From contig MARA01000002.1 of the NCBI GenBank assembly GCA_001792895.1, positions 186,001-250,000 on the forward strand: a stretch of 64,000 bases of DNA, read 5' to 3'. This DNA comes from Lentinus brumalis. Its lineage: Eukaryota > Basidiomycota > Agaricomycetes > Polyporales > Polyporaceae. Positions 22,345 to 33,439 of the stretch are shown here, one piece after another (position 1 is the first letter of the stretch; every line of letters begins with the position of its first letter). A program made the position numbers and the translations under genes. A model generated the notes under the pieces. The model was not told where the DNA came from. It was given only the letters and a program-made list of their open reading frames with translations, and did not search any database.

Positions 22345-24504
22345 ATGGCCAGACTCTCTGTCCTGACCCCCGTTGTAGCCCTCGCCCTCGTCGCCAGCAC
22401 TCACGCCGCCGCCGCCGCTATCGGACCCTTCGCGGACCTCGTGATCAGCAACAAGGTCATCTCGCCCGACGGCTTTGCTCGCGATGCGGTTGTGGTCAAC
22501 GGCGTGTACCCTGCGCCGCTCATCACAGCGAAGAAGGTGAGGACCCGCCGTCTCATCGAGGCACCATAGACTCACAACTATCACAGGGCGACCGTCTCCG
22601 ACTCAACGTCATCGACAAGCTCACCAACCACACTATGCTCAAGACAACCAGCATTGTCAGTTGTGACCTCTCCCCATGACCGCATTGTTGTACAGCCGCT
22701 GATGCGCTCTCGTAGCACTGGCACGGTTTCTTCCAGAAGGGCACCAACTGGGCAGATGGCCCTGCCTTCGTGAACCAGTGTCCGATCTCTTCCGGGCATT
22801 CGTTTCTGTATGACTTCCATGTCCCGGGCCAGGCTGGTAAGGGCGACTCGCAGGGGCATCGCATGATGGTTATCACTGAAACATATGCCTCCAGGCACGT
22901 TCTGGTACCACAGCCACCACTCGACGCAGTACTGTGACGGTCTGAGAGGCCCGATCGTCGTTTATGACCCCAATGACCCGGCGAAGCATCTGTACGACGT
23001 CGACAATGGTAAGTGCCACTGGTTACGAACGAATGACATGCATGTCTTTAACTCTTCTACGCAGAGTCCACTGTAATCACGCTCTCCGACTGGTATCACG
23101 TCGCAGCCAGGCTTGGTCCGCGCTTCCCGTAAGTCCTGCACTGACGTCCGTGCTGCGATCCTGTGTAACTGGATATGTTTCCAGGCCCGGTTCCGACTCG
23201 ACACTCATCAACGGCCTTGGGCGGTCCGGCAGCACCCCTACCGCTGACTTGGCCGTCATCCAAGTTACTCATGGCAAGCGGTGAGATCCATTCCCTGCGC
23301 CAGGTCAGCTCATCACGAACCTGATATAGGTACCGCTTCCGCCTCGTCTCCATGTCGTGCGACCCGAACTACGTGTTCAGCATCGACAACCACGACCTTA
23401 CTGTCATCGAGACCGACGGCATCAACACCAAGCCGCTCGCCGTCGATTCCATCCAGATCTTCGCCGCTCAGCGCTATTCATTCGTGGTAAGCTTCTGTCT
23501 CTGTCTCCTGCCTTGTCTATCATACTCATTGACGCACATCCCCTTCCTCGCCTCCGCAGCTCAATGCAAACCAGAACGTCAGCAACTACTGGATCCGGGC
23601 AAACCCCAACTTCGGTACGACGGGGTTCGCGGATGGGATCAACTCTGCCATTCTCCGCTATGATGGAGCTCCGGTCGCGGAGCCTGCCTCCATCGACCCT
23701 CCAGTCTCGACGAAGCCCCTGGTCGAGACCGATCTCCACCCGCTTGCGTCGATGCCAGTGGTATGTACTGCCATCGCTCCGTGCCTGCCTGAGCCCCGGC
23801 TTACATTTGTGTGCAGCCCGGCAAGCCAGTCATTGGTGGCGTAGACAAAGCCATCAACCTGGACTTCAACTTCGTGAGTTGTCCCTCTTTCCCTGTGCTG
23901 CACGCTTCTAACTATCCGTGATCATCGTAGAATGGAACGAACTTCTTCATCAACAATGCATCCTTCACGCCGCCCACGGTCCCGGTGCTCCTGCAGATCC
24001 TGAGCGGCGCACATCAGGCGCAGGACCTACTCCCGCCGGGCAGTGTCATCCCTCTGCCCGCGCACAAGACAATCGAGATCACCTTGCCGGCGACGACCCA
24101 CGCTCCCGGCGCCCCGCATCCCTTCCACCTGCACGGCGTAAGTTGCTTGTTTCAGCTTGTTTTAGCGCTCTCTTTTCTTGCCCGCTCACGCGAGCCGCGC
24201 CCGACAGCACGCCTTCGCAGTCGTCCGCAGCGCCGGCAGCACCGTCTACAACTACAAAGACCCGATCTGGCGGGACGTCGTGAGCACGGGCACGCCCGCG
24301 GCGGGGGACAACGTCACGATCCGCTTCGTGACGGACAACCCGGGCCCGTGGTTCCTCCACTGCCACATCGACTTCCACCTCGACGCGGGCTTTGCGGTCG
24401 TGTTCGCGGAGGACATCCCGGACACGAAGATTGCGAACCCCGTCCCGCAGGCGTGGTCGCAGCTGTGCCCGACGTACAATGCGCTCGCTCCTGACGACCA
24501 GTGA
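22345..24504 (+). CDS. Secreted laccase 1 (multicopper oxidase, AA1_1)
   Basis: This extracellular phenol oxidase couples four one-electron oxidations to reduction of O2 to water and takes part in lignin modification. It starts [19 protein letters not shown], a signal peptide likely cut before [12 protein letters not shown]. The copper ligands are present in the four canonical blocks: HWHGFFQ (near 22715), [13 protein letters not shown] (near 22910), HPFHLHGHAFAVV across an intron (about 24117-24220), and [12 protein letters not shown] near 24360, containing the T1 Cys and Phe at the axial position. Axial Phe is typical of high-redox-potential polypore laccases. About ten short introns interrupt it; it is about 520 residues with a TGA at 24502-24504. 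Unusually, the second block has His where [11 protein letters not shown] is normal. Laccase 2 at 56293 is a close paralogue. Confidence 0.96.
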
Positions 24505-25000
24505 GCATGCGAGGCTAGCCTTGAGGAAATATCTATGCTTGTAAGTTATCGTTCGGGTCTCGGATGGTTGGGTATTGTCGTCATAATGGTCTGGCATTCT
24601 CCGCTCGCTCTCCTTCCGGATAAAGTGTTGTATCTCGTGAGAGATGGGGGTTAATAGCATTGTACTATGTATGCGGGCTTTAAATTGTTTACAAGGAATA
24701 AAGCGTATCTTAGGTCATTAGAGGAGAGACAGCGTCAGTTGGGGTCCAAGGACCCGTCCTGCGTCAAGGGAGATACTAGTACTAGACACACACTAATTGA
24801 TACATCGGACAGAAATGTTACAAAGAAGAGAGATTGTACGGAAGTCATGAGGAGTCCAAAGCCAAGACAAAATCCACTATATACACACACAATAATTTAA
24901 CATGATGTCTCACATGATGAAGTCCAAGAAGATCGTGAGGATGAAGCCCGGAAAACATCTTCAATAATGTGTACTCGGCGGCGAGGCGGCATACCTCCGC
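24505..25000. other. Convergent 3' region between laccase 1 and WSS1
   Basis: The region is AT-richer than its surroundings (about 24540-24950) and contains AATAAA-like signals near 24697. No gene is seen. Confidence 0.6.
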
Positions 25001-26721
25001 CTACGAGGCGGCGACCTTGACGCTCCCGCAGAAGCGGCACGACCAGAAGTCACGCGGCAAGTCGCGCTCCCCGCAGGTCTCGCACGTCCACCCGCCAGCA
25101 TCGCGCGTCCTCTGATGCTCGCGCCCCTTCATCCCAGGTCTCAGAGCTAGGCACGCCGCGCACTGCAGGGCAAGCGCGTCGTTCACGAGTGTGCAGCGGT
25201 CGCATGTCCACTGCTCCTCAGTGGGGATCGCAGTCCTGGCGTTGTGTCCAGAGACCATGATCGAGCTCGATCGCGTCGGTGGGGGAGTGTTGGGCTTGGA
25301 ATGTTTGCGTACGGCGGGGCGGGACAGCGAGCGCGGCTTCGGCAGGCTGGGCTTGCTGTCGCCCGCGCCTCGGGGAACACGGTGGACGGTAGGACGGGGC
25401 GTGCGAGAGGATGAAGAGGTCGACGAGGTCGACGAGAGTGTGGTGGTCGATGACGCGGACGAACCAGATGTGTACCCGCTCCCTGGGCGTGCGGTGCTCG
25501 AGGATAAAGACGTCGATGAGGAGGAGCTACTCAGCAGCGGGGATCGGGCGCCGTTGGACGTTGGGGTGGAGGCCATCGGAGTCGACAAGGGCGACTCTTT
25601 ATCGAGGACGATGATGTCTGGCTCGGAGTGCTCGGAAGCACCGGATGAGGAATCAGAGTCACTCGTTAGGTCGATTACGTCGTCCCGCACGCTCTCCTTG
25701 GCGGCCTTTTCCACTTCCTGCAGGGCCAGAGCCCCTGAGGCGCAGGCCTTGTCGTCGCGTGCCCTGCGTTCGGCAGCCTGCAACGAGTCAGAATCAGAGT
25801 GAAGGACGTGAGACATGCCCGTGACAGACGGCAGACAGCAGTCAGTCCCCACTGGTCTTGTCCGGAGCATACCCTAGGGCTCGTCACGACTTGGACGAAC
25901 CGTACAGGTGCATGCAAGGCAAGGCAGGGACAGTGGGGCGATGCTTGTCGCGACAGGGTGCACGCACAACCATAACTTTGTTACTTACCTCCGCAGCGAG
26001 GTGGCGGGGGTCCTTGTTCGCGTCCCTCACAGCTCCTCCTAGACGTCCGCCGCGGCCAAGGACAAGGTTGATGTGTTTCCGCTTCTCTGCGGCTTCGAGG
26101 GCATTCTGGCGGGCGATGTGTGGAGGGAGGTCGTGGGAGACGTCGGTGCCCAAGCGATGGCCCGCAGAATGGAAGCCCTCGCCGTCGTAGCCTGACCGGC
26201 GGAGAGCGGCGTACTCTTCTTCCAGGCCGGCGAAATATTTGTAGAACTTGTCGTCGTGGGGACCGTGGACATTGTGGGTGAGCTGTAGGACATCAGTGAC
26301 GTGAACACAGCGGGGCTCGCAGGGATACGCACCTCATGCAGCATTGTATGTAGAATATCCTCCTCGTCGAAGAATGTATCCGGTGCGTGTGGAGGCCGCA
26401 GACGTACCAGAATCTTCTCGCCAGCATTAACGTCTGCATATGCGTCAGTAAGCTTGGGTTCAGCTCTTTGCCAAAATCAACGCACTCAAGCCTGTAAAGG
26501 CAGTCTCTCGGTCAGACTGAGGCCACCACCAACTGACATGAGTGCTCACCGAGCAGATTAGGGCTTTCGGGATAGAACTCTGAGAGAACGGGCAGAACCC
26601 AACCATGCTTGCGCATGATGGGCTTGACGAGCGAGGCCAGTCTCTGGAGGATCTGAAGAGCCTGGTCTGCTCGTGGGCGGTCCTTGAGATGGGTGAGGGA
26701 CTTGACGAAGACGTCAGACAT
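25001..26721 (-). CDS. WSS1: DNA-protein crosslink protease WSS1 (WLM domain)
   Basis: This is a zinc metalloprotease that degrades proteins covalently trapped on DNA, and is SUMO-linked. The WLM domain begins after MSDVFVKSLTHLKDRPRAD and carries the zinc site HELTHNVHGPHDDKF (HExxHxxxGPH, about 26280-26345), with IMRKHGWVLPVLSEFYP upstream and a conserved GTDVSHDLPP-type segment downstream. Two SUMO-interacting-like motifs follow: VIDLTSDSD and DIIVLD. A long Ser-rich linker is next, then two RanBP2-type zinc fingers: WTCDRCTLVNDALALQCAAC and WTCETCGERDLPRDFWSC, continuing RFCG. This order (protease, SIMs, ZnF) is that of Wss1/Spartan-like enzymes, here with two fingers. About four introns. 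The ATG is at 26719-26721, with a TATA-like sequence about 50 nt upstream and one ACGCGT hexamer at 26866. Confidence 0.9.
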
Positions 26722-27315
26722 GGAATGGCAAAGTTGTGGGGAGATGTGCGTGCGCGCAGGGCCGGGCACGGTATATAAAGGACGGGGAACGTGGGCTGTC
26801 GCAGGCGGTCCTAGTCCGAGCTGAGCGAGTCCAAGACGACACGGACCAGGCCTCCTCAGCCACAGACGCGTCACCCACGTGCTGACTCACCGCGCGAGAA
26901 CTTTCGTCCAGATCCCGCCGGGCCGCGTCGCGTCGTTCGCCGCCGCACTGCCCATCCTGCGTCTGCGGTTGAACATCAACGGCGAACTCCTGCGAGGGCC
27001 AGCTTCGCCCAAGTCCACCTAGAAACTCATTTGCCTCGCGTGCCATGCGGTGAACAGGGTCAGTCTCCGGATCATCCTAGTAGTGTAGATAGGTCCTCTC
27101 ATTTCCGCGGCTCGAAGGCTGCCTCTCCTCGCCCCAGGGCAACGAGGTGCGGCTCCATGCGCGGTACCGGTCGGTGCCGGTGGATACTCGGCGAGCCTCC
27201 TCAAGATGCTTACCCGGTCCTCCTCGAGTGTGTCTAGACTGCCTTATCTGTCGCACGCGGCATGTACGCATGACAATCTGGTATGTTTGTGGCTGAGCGC
27301 AGTTAAACCCACAGG
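26722..27315. other. Intergenic between WSS1 and the F-box pseudogene
   Basis: The left side is the WSS1 promoter, with TATATAA at 26772-26778 and ACGCGT at 26866-26871. The right side should be the 3' end of the F-box gene. No other gene is supported. Confidence 0.5.
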
Positions 27316-28605
27316 TCATATAACGGTACACTTCCGTCCGCCGCGGCGGATGACTGCCCCTTCGGACGACGAGCCTAAGCCTTCCATACTGAGCGTATCA
27401 TCAACGCTTCTGTCGTCGAACACGCCTCCGCACATGCCCACAGACATCAGTTCTGCGGCAAGAGCATCCTCGACGGTATGGCCACCGTTGAAGTCATACT
27501 GGTCCTCATCTTCATCCCTCATCTGTGTAACATCGTCCAGAGAGCGAAAGATATCCCGCTCTCGTTCGACCCGCAACTCGAGACCGTCCTCGTCCACCTC
27601 CCCGAATCCAGCACCCTCACCCGCCCTCGATCCTGCTCACGCAGTCGTTATACAGCCGCTCCTTCTAGCGGAAGTTGTGCTGCTGCCGCTCGATGACGAA
27701 CACGTTTAGAGCCTGGACATCGTTGCAACTCTGTGCGAAGCGATTCAAAGCCGCTGTCTCGTGCCCATAGGCAACGTGCGCGTTGCCACAGCCGCCTTGA
27801 TAGGATATGACAGTATGCCAGACGACCTCTCGGATACGCGGGAGCGTGGCGTACGCCCTGTCGCGCTGGGCGGGCGTGCCATCCTCCTCAGCATCGACGG
27901 AAACTCGAGGCGTTGGGACGCCGAGCGTGCGCCCCAGGACGTCCAACTGCTCGGGGCCATGGATGAAGATGTGAGACAGGCGCAGGTGCGTCAGAGGGGC
28001 CGTGCGTTACAACGCAGACGCGGTCGTGCGTACATCCATGTCTGCATTCGCAGACCATGGGATGAGGTGGATGCGCTTCAGCGCGGGGAGCCTTGGCCGG
28101 TTTCGCCTATGACTGTGGAGATGCTGCCCATTATCGTCAGCTCCTCGAGCAGGGGCATGGTACACGGGAAGGGGGCGAGAGGGAGGAAGTATCCGGCTGT
28201 GAGGCACAGCGTCCGCAACGTTGGGGCTACCAGGACGAAGAGCTCGTTGGCGGCGTCGGTAAACCGCGTGTGCAAAGCCTTCCTGTTGTCCTCAGCGGTC
28301 AGGTCGCTGCCGGGGTAAGACGAAGATAGGAATGCTCGACGGACTTTGAGTCCAGACAGCATCGTAAGGGAGAGATGACAGACGATAGGCTTCTGGCCTT
28401 TAGGACGCATGCGCACGAATGTGAGGAATTGTTCGACCGATTCGACCGATGAGAGCCTGACCGAGTGACAGCGGACGCGAGAGGATTGAGCGTGGAAGAA
28501 TTTACACGACAAGGCGACGCAGGAGCCCGTTCGACCTCCGTCGGTGCAGGCCAGGGTGAAGATGTTCAGCCATACCTCGGGAGGAACAATCGTGATATCG
28601 TACAT
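27316..28605 (-). pseudogene. F-box-like gene with several disruptions
   Basis: It starts at the ATG 28603-28605 with MYDITIVPPEVWLNIFTLA, then CTDGGRTGSCVALSCKFF. This is the basidiomycete F-box-like domain, of a large family of putative ubiquitin-ligase adaptors. The LRR-like body follows (LVAPTLRTLCLTAGYFLPLA; MPLLEELTIMGSI). Around 28115 the frame shifts by one base before RLPALKRIHLIPW. In the new frame an in-frame TAA stands at 28007-28009 (between TTASAL and RTAPLTHLRLS), and a TAG at 27665-27667 follows IERQQHNFR. A further TGA or frame shift near 27620 precedes an acidic C-terminal segment (DEDGLELRVERERDIF) ending at 27316. No GT-AG introns restore one frame. It is either a decaying gene or a gene with base-call errors; the two nonsense codons favour decay. 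Confidence 0.6.
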
Positions 28606-28652
28606 GGTGGTCGAAGACAGAGATGCAAGCAAGACACAGAAGCACATATAGA

Positions 28653-28659
28653 TTATATA
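28653..28659 (-). promoter_or_regulatory. TATA box of the F-box gene
   Basis: On the minus strand this reads TATATAA, about 48 nt before the ATG at 28605. It supports that start over longer upstream readings. Confidence 0.5.
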
Positions 28660-28754
28660 TGCCCGGGCGCCGAAAGAGCGCATTGCCGCATGCAGGATTA
28701 AGTACGGTATTACGCAAGACTGGCAGAGGCAAATTGGTGCATCAGTGTCCAATG

Positions 28755-30129
28755 TCAGTCTTGATGCGGCCCTCGCCTGATCTTGAGTACCTTGACCGTC
28801 TGAGCCGCGTCCTGGCCAAGTTCTGTGCTTTGCGTGAACATGTTTTGGGTCACAAGCTGAGTTATGACCTCTTCGACGGCGAGGGATGCGCCTGATGACG
28901 CGGTGAGCACATCAAACGCTGAATCGGCAGAGCATCTCACCTGCTTCCTGCAGGAAGCCAGATATTGTATCTTCATTACGCACTGTGAGCGCGATATATG
29001 CCACAGGGTCGTGTTGTTCAACTCGTGGCATTAATGCCACTTTCAGGACACTGACGAGCATCGGTATGATTGACGGTTCATATACCTGCCGCCAATGCTA
29101 TAAGATGGACAAGAACAGCAACGTAGAACACCTACGAGGTCTGCCCCCAAAATGACGTCCGGAAGGGCCTTACTGAAGACCGCAGGAACAGATGTATTTC
29201 TGTTCGGATCTACCGCGTCAGACCAATCCAGCACCTCGATCTTCACGTCCGAGTGATGGTGAGAATCATCTGCTCGTGGTAAGCGAATCGTATTTTCTCG
29301 CCCAGCAAGAACTTCGACTTACTGCAGGGTAGACTCAAGTTCACTTTGCATCTTTGTAGGACTGGTTCGTTCACATCCGTGAGCCACAGAGACGCGCTCT
29401 GTAAGTCACGGCCCTCTAGCTGCACGGAAGCAGCAACCACGCCCAAGAAACCGATGCCACAACCCAATTCGAGGACCCTGCGGCCGGCGATGAGCCCTGT
29501 CCATGTTGTTCAATACACATCTGTGGTGACTGATGAGTGCATTCACCTGGGTGTTGAAGGATGTACTGCGCCAATACCAGGCTTGCAGACCACGTCCGGA
29601 ATCCTGTGGTACCAGCTTCAATTGTGGTACGCGACTCGAGCAAGGTCGCACTCGCATAGCCCGGATAGACGGGCCGCTCAGTTGCCCGGCTCGTAGGCCA
29701 GAGGTAGGTGATGTAGGAAGCTTGAGGCCTTGCGCAACCGACGCTCTTGCTGCGGCAAAAATGAGACACCCAGCTCAGTTACGGGTACACACACATACGA
29801 AGATGTACTTTGCATGAGCTCGACGTGATGCGCGTAGATCCGTTCGTCAAGTTCATCCTGAGATGGAGTCAGTAAGTCTAGACGTAGCACGGCAATATTT
29901 CTCATGCCTCTCCGCTCATCAATTCTTCAAGCCAACTGATCGCCCATTTCCAGAATGAAAGTTGGTATTGAGTAGAAGGCGGGAACTCTTGGAAGTGAGG
30001 ATTGAGGAGCAAGTGGTAGAGAAGGAAGTCATGGGCAGTCTTAAAAGAAACGCTTGGTTTCTGTATCGACCTCGGGGTTCTCAAAGAAGCGTACGAACGC
30101 AGGATATGGAACATAGGATCGGATATCAT
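28755..30129 (-). CDS. EEF2KMT/FAM86-like protein-lysine methyltransferase (Methyltransf_16)
   Basis: This is a class I methyltransferase of the family that trimethylates a lysine of translation elongation factor 2 (FAM86/Efm3 type). The N-terminal helical region starts at the ATG 30127-30129 with MISDPMFHILRSYASLRTP and includes FKTAHDFLLYHLLLNPHF and DELDERIYAHHVELMQS. The catalytic part has GTTGFRTWSASLVLAQYI (the conserved W-A region), then LELGCGIGFLGVVAA (motif I, near 29455), ASLWLTDVNEPVLQRC, PDVILGADLVYEPS across an intron, and AYIALTVRNEDTIS. The last exon (SLAVEEVITQLVTQNM) ends at a TGA at 28755-28757. Roughly seven introns. mS45 lies head-to-head with a very short promoter. EF2 as substrate is inferred from family resemblance only. 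Confidence 0.8.
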
Positions 30130-30272
30130 GGTCAAGCTTCAAGGGGTCAGGTTGTGGTAGGCGCCGGAAGGCCGCCGCGTCGGCGTCGGGACTCGGAGAG
30201 GCGGGAACCTGCCCTAAGCCTCACGTGATGCCCCAGAAAAAATGGGTCAAAATTTGCCAGCGAGACTTGCAA
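30130..30272. promoter_or_regulatory. Short bidirectional promoter
   Basis: Only 100-143 nt separate the ATG of the EEF2KMT-like gene (minus, 30129) from the mS45 ATG (plus, 30228 or 30273). A CG-rich patch at 30165-30200 sits in the middle. Both genes serve translation, so shared control is plausible. Confidence 0.45.
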
Positions 30273-31620
30273 ATGCTCGCCCATCTCGCCCAGGCTTCGC
30301 GTCGACCAGCGCGGTCATGGCTTCCTCTTGCGCCTCGTCGGCACTACGCTGCCAAATCCGAGGGCGGTCCTGAGGATCCATTCACGCAAGGCCCTAGCTA
30401 TGCTGTCTGGCTGCGGTCCGAGGGTATCAAGTACAAGGAACCCCATCGACCCAAGAACTGGCTCGGTGGTGAAGTAGTTGAGTTCGTCTACGTGTTTTCG
30501 CAATGTCAAGTGGATGACTGACATCCTTGTAGCCATTTCCCTTGAACCCTTCGTTCAAGCCGCCGACACCTATCTCGGATGGCGTGAAGACGGCTATCTG
30601 GGATGAATACATGGCCGATCCCTCCAGGTCCGATGTTCGTCACCTTGCGCAACGACATGGCTTGAGTATCCGCGGGTTGAAGCGATCTTGCGGCTGAAGG
30701 GCCTTGAGGAACATTGGAAAAAGGTGAGTTATCGTTGTCCCGCTACATCCATACGCGACGTCTGTAGGATGAATTTAAATCGATTAGTCTTTAAGATGCC
30801 CCAGGGCATATGGTTAGAAAAATTTACATGCATGGCTTTCTGATACTCGTCGCGTTTTGTCGTGGTTGTGCTTCCGAGTGCTGACTGTTCTGCGACAGGT
30901 ATATTGTTCTCGCGCATTACGAGGGGGACATAACTGATCGTCTGAGCGGACGATGTGTGTCATTATAGGAGGTGAGTGTCTGTTTAGGTGCAGACTACGT
31001 TGCTTCTCCGCTGACTTTGTATCGTCAGGGTAAACAACTCCAGACTGGCTTCCTGAAGGGTATGGAGTTCTCCCTTGGTGTTACAGAGAAGCACGTGTCG
31101 TCCAAGAGTGCAACGAAGCGTGCTGCGGAAGAGCTTGGCGAGGACGCTGTCGAGGCCGATGAGCTCTCGGAAGCAACAAAGGACGTCGCTCGCGCACGTT
31201 ATCAACGACTCTTTTGGGAGCCCGTGGTTGAAGGCAAGGTATGTAATCCTCATTGCTCGTCGCCAAGTATGATATTTACCGCCACTACAGCATCCCACAA
31301 TGTCTGTCGCTTTGGCGCACGCTGCTGTCGACGGCGCGAACTCCTCGAAAGCTCGTGATGAAGCTCTTCTCAAGAGGTTACGACACCTCAAGTTTGAGAC
31401 GGAGCCTGATGTGGTCCTCGAACGCTCGGGTCGACCTACTCTCCACTTCGTTGATGTTGGCGTGAAGTTTGTTGACGTCAAGGACAGGCTAAAGCGTGTC
31501 CATGCTGCCAAGCGTCGTGCGCTCCTCAAGCGCAGGCGTAAGTCCCCAGACACAGCTCTTCTCTCTGAGCAAGCATCCGCAGGTGTTGGGGTTGGATCTT
31601 CGGCTGATGCCAGTGTCTAG
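30273..31620 (+). CDS. Mitochondrial small-subunit ribosomal protein mS45/Bot1-like (apparent 1-nt frameshift)
   Basis: This is a fungal mitoribosomal protein of the Bot1/Mrps35 family (PF12298-like), acting in mitochondrial translation. The start at 30273 gives MLAHLAQASRRPARSWLPL followed by APRRHYAAK, an Arg-rich mitochondrial presequence; an in-frame ATG at 30228 is possible. The family core is present: KNWLGGE, then PFPLNPSFKPPTPISDGVK, EYMADPSRSDVRHLAQRHGL, and RVEAILRLKGLEEHWKK. Between HGLSI and RVEAIL the frame moves by one base (30669-30675) with no possible intron, so one nucleotide appears to be missing. Further on are GKQLQTGFLKGMEFSLGVTE and a Lys/Arg-rich C-terminus. The intron after EEHWKK is unusually long (30724-31028) and may hide a 3-nt exon. 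The stop is the TAG at 31618-31620. Confidence 0.8.
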
Positions 31621-33439
31621 TTTGATGTTATAGTTGCACCCTCGTATGTTATCAGTTGGATCTAATAGTTATGTTTGTCGTTGCTACTCCGTCATTCGGA
31701 TTCCGTTTGCGATGTTTGACTCAGCTCGATACGGTTATGTCCGCACGACACTGTTATGTGCGTGGGTATCCGCCCATGCTGTAAGTACTATGCATACTAG
31801 GTACCGCTGTGATGTGGCCTCATCGTCCTCGCCAAACAACACGTCTGGGTATGGACTCGTCGTGCGTCACGTCTGATATGCATCTGCGGACGACCGGAGC
31901 ACGGCATCGTGGGACGAGGCGATATGTGAGGCCCACGACCCTCCTTCGTGCTTGGCAGAATAGCTCGAGAAGTCCAGATCCGCGCGCTGGGATGTTGCGT
32001 AGTACGGGCGGCGCAAGGGTCCGACAGGGTCGCAGTACTTACTGAATTGTGTCGCTGATCGCGGAAGCTCGGGCGGAAACAGTGACGTTACCGGCCTGCC
32101 CTATGACGAGAGCTCTTGAATGTCTCCGAGCACGAGGTGCCTACCCTCACTAAGTACAGTACATGGTGTACCACCCACTTTTGAAGGAGGGAGTCAGTGG
32201 CCGGCGGAAGGGTGGACGTGGCTGCCGTCCAATCTAACAGGCTCCCATGAGCACGAATTGGATCAAGCCGCGCAGAAGTCTTGGGAAATAATGACCACAG
32301 CGTCATTTACAGTTTTGCGCCGTCAAGATTCGACTTCTTGATCGAAAATCATCCGTTCCCAGTAGATCTTTCCTGCCTTATAGGTACTGGTTGATTTTGG
32401 CACCTGTTCAAGAATTCCAGGGAGATACATGAAAGGCTCGGGCCAAGCCCGGGCTGTCAACGTGTATTCAACATGCGCCCGATTACGACGCCGACATGCT
32501 AGGAGTCAGCTGTATACTGCCTGTACCCACCGGAAGGCTAGTACAGTGATGCGCTGAACTCACCCGAGTGACCAAATAGCGGGTTAGTGCGCCTGTACAG
32601 CCGTGCCATGAGGTGAAGCGATTCACCGGTATCAGCCTCGACAAGACTTCAAATTGCAGCTGGAACAAACCAAAAGCCATTCCAGAAATCGTGCTACCTG
32701 GTGGTATGGGCGTAGACCGACCTACGTCTGCACTAGTCCCCTACAGGCCGCTGGCGGCATCCACGGCACGGAGCAACGACGGGAGGGGTTAGGGTCGAAA
32801 AGCTGTGCTGGCGTTCCCGCGGTTATTGCCAATAGTCGACGTGGTTCCACCTCGACCTTCCACTAGGGCAAGGCCGTTGCGTGGATATCACCACTCGCCT
32901 CCATCTTTCAAGTAAAATTTCTTCTCTCTCCGTGCATGTGTTCCGTCCCTGACACATGCTGCAGGCTCCTTCACACGGGGGCAATCTCAGTGGAGACACG
33001 CACGACCGTGGCAGGTTCGACTGATCCTCCGAGGTACCTACGTGCTGCCTTGATTCTGCAAGTGCTGCTCTCGATGTCGCCGTCATGCATGCAGTTGTAG
33101 ACGACTGTCCGTTGTCGATCCGTCCATGGGACCGAATGTCTTCAACATCATCGGTTGGTTCCATAATTGCAGACAGTGTCCTCCGCTGATGGCTCGCAAC
33201 GGACTAGCTCCCGTCGGCAGGCACTTGATGGGGAGTAAACCCGATTCAACCTCGCCGTTGAGATCCAAACCTTCCTTGTAAGCGACGCTTCGCTCTTACG
33301 GGTTGATGCCCACTCCCTGACGCTCACTCCCAGCTGAATGGAGCGTCAATTATCCCGGTGAAATAGTTCCGCGGTGTGACGAGGGCCTGTGCCAACACGC
33401 AGCAATCCCGAGCCTCTCTCTTGCCACCAAATACTCAGT
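31621..33439. other. 1.8 kb intergenic region
   Basis: No gene is supported. Short frames (for example 32823-33268, minus) show no domain or compositional signature. A CG-rich imperfect palindrome lies near 32434-32454. The right end must hold the monooxygenase promoter. Confidence 0.45.

Noticed and set aside
27996..28025. Intron with GTAACG donor to bypass the TAA in the F-box gene
   Set aside because: The 64-nt removal to the next CAG acceptor changes the frame and loses the clearly coding RIREVVWHTVISYQGG segment.
28606..28752. Upstream extension of the F-box gene
   Set aside because: It has no ATG at its left end, passes through the TATA box and runs into the end of the neighbouring methyltransferase gene.
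33005..33035. GGTTCGACTG resembling a tRNA B box
   Set aside because: The flanking bases cannot form a T stem, and no acceptor or anticodon stem is found around it.
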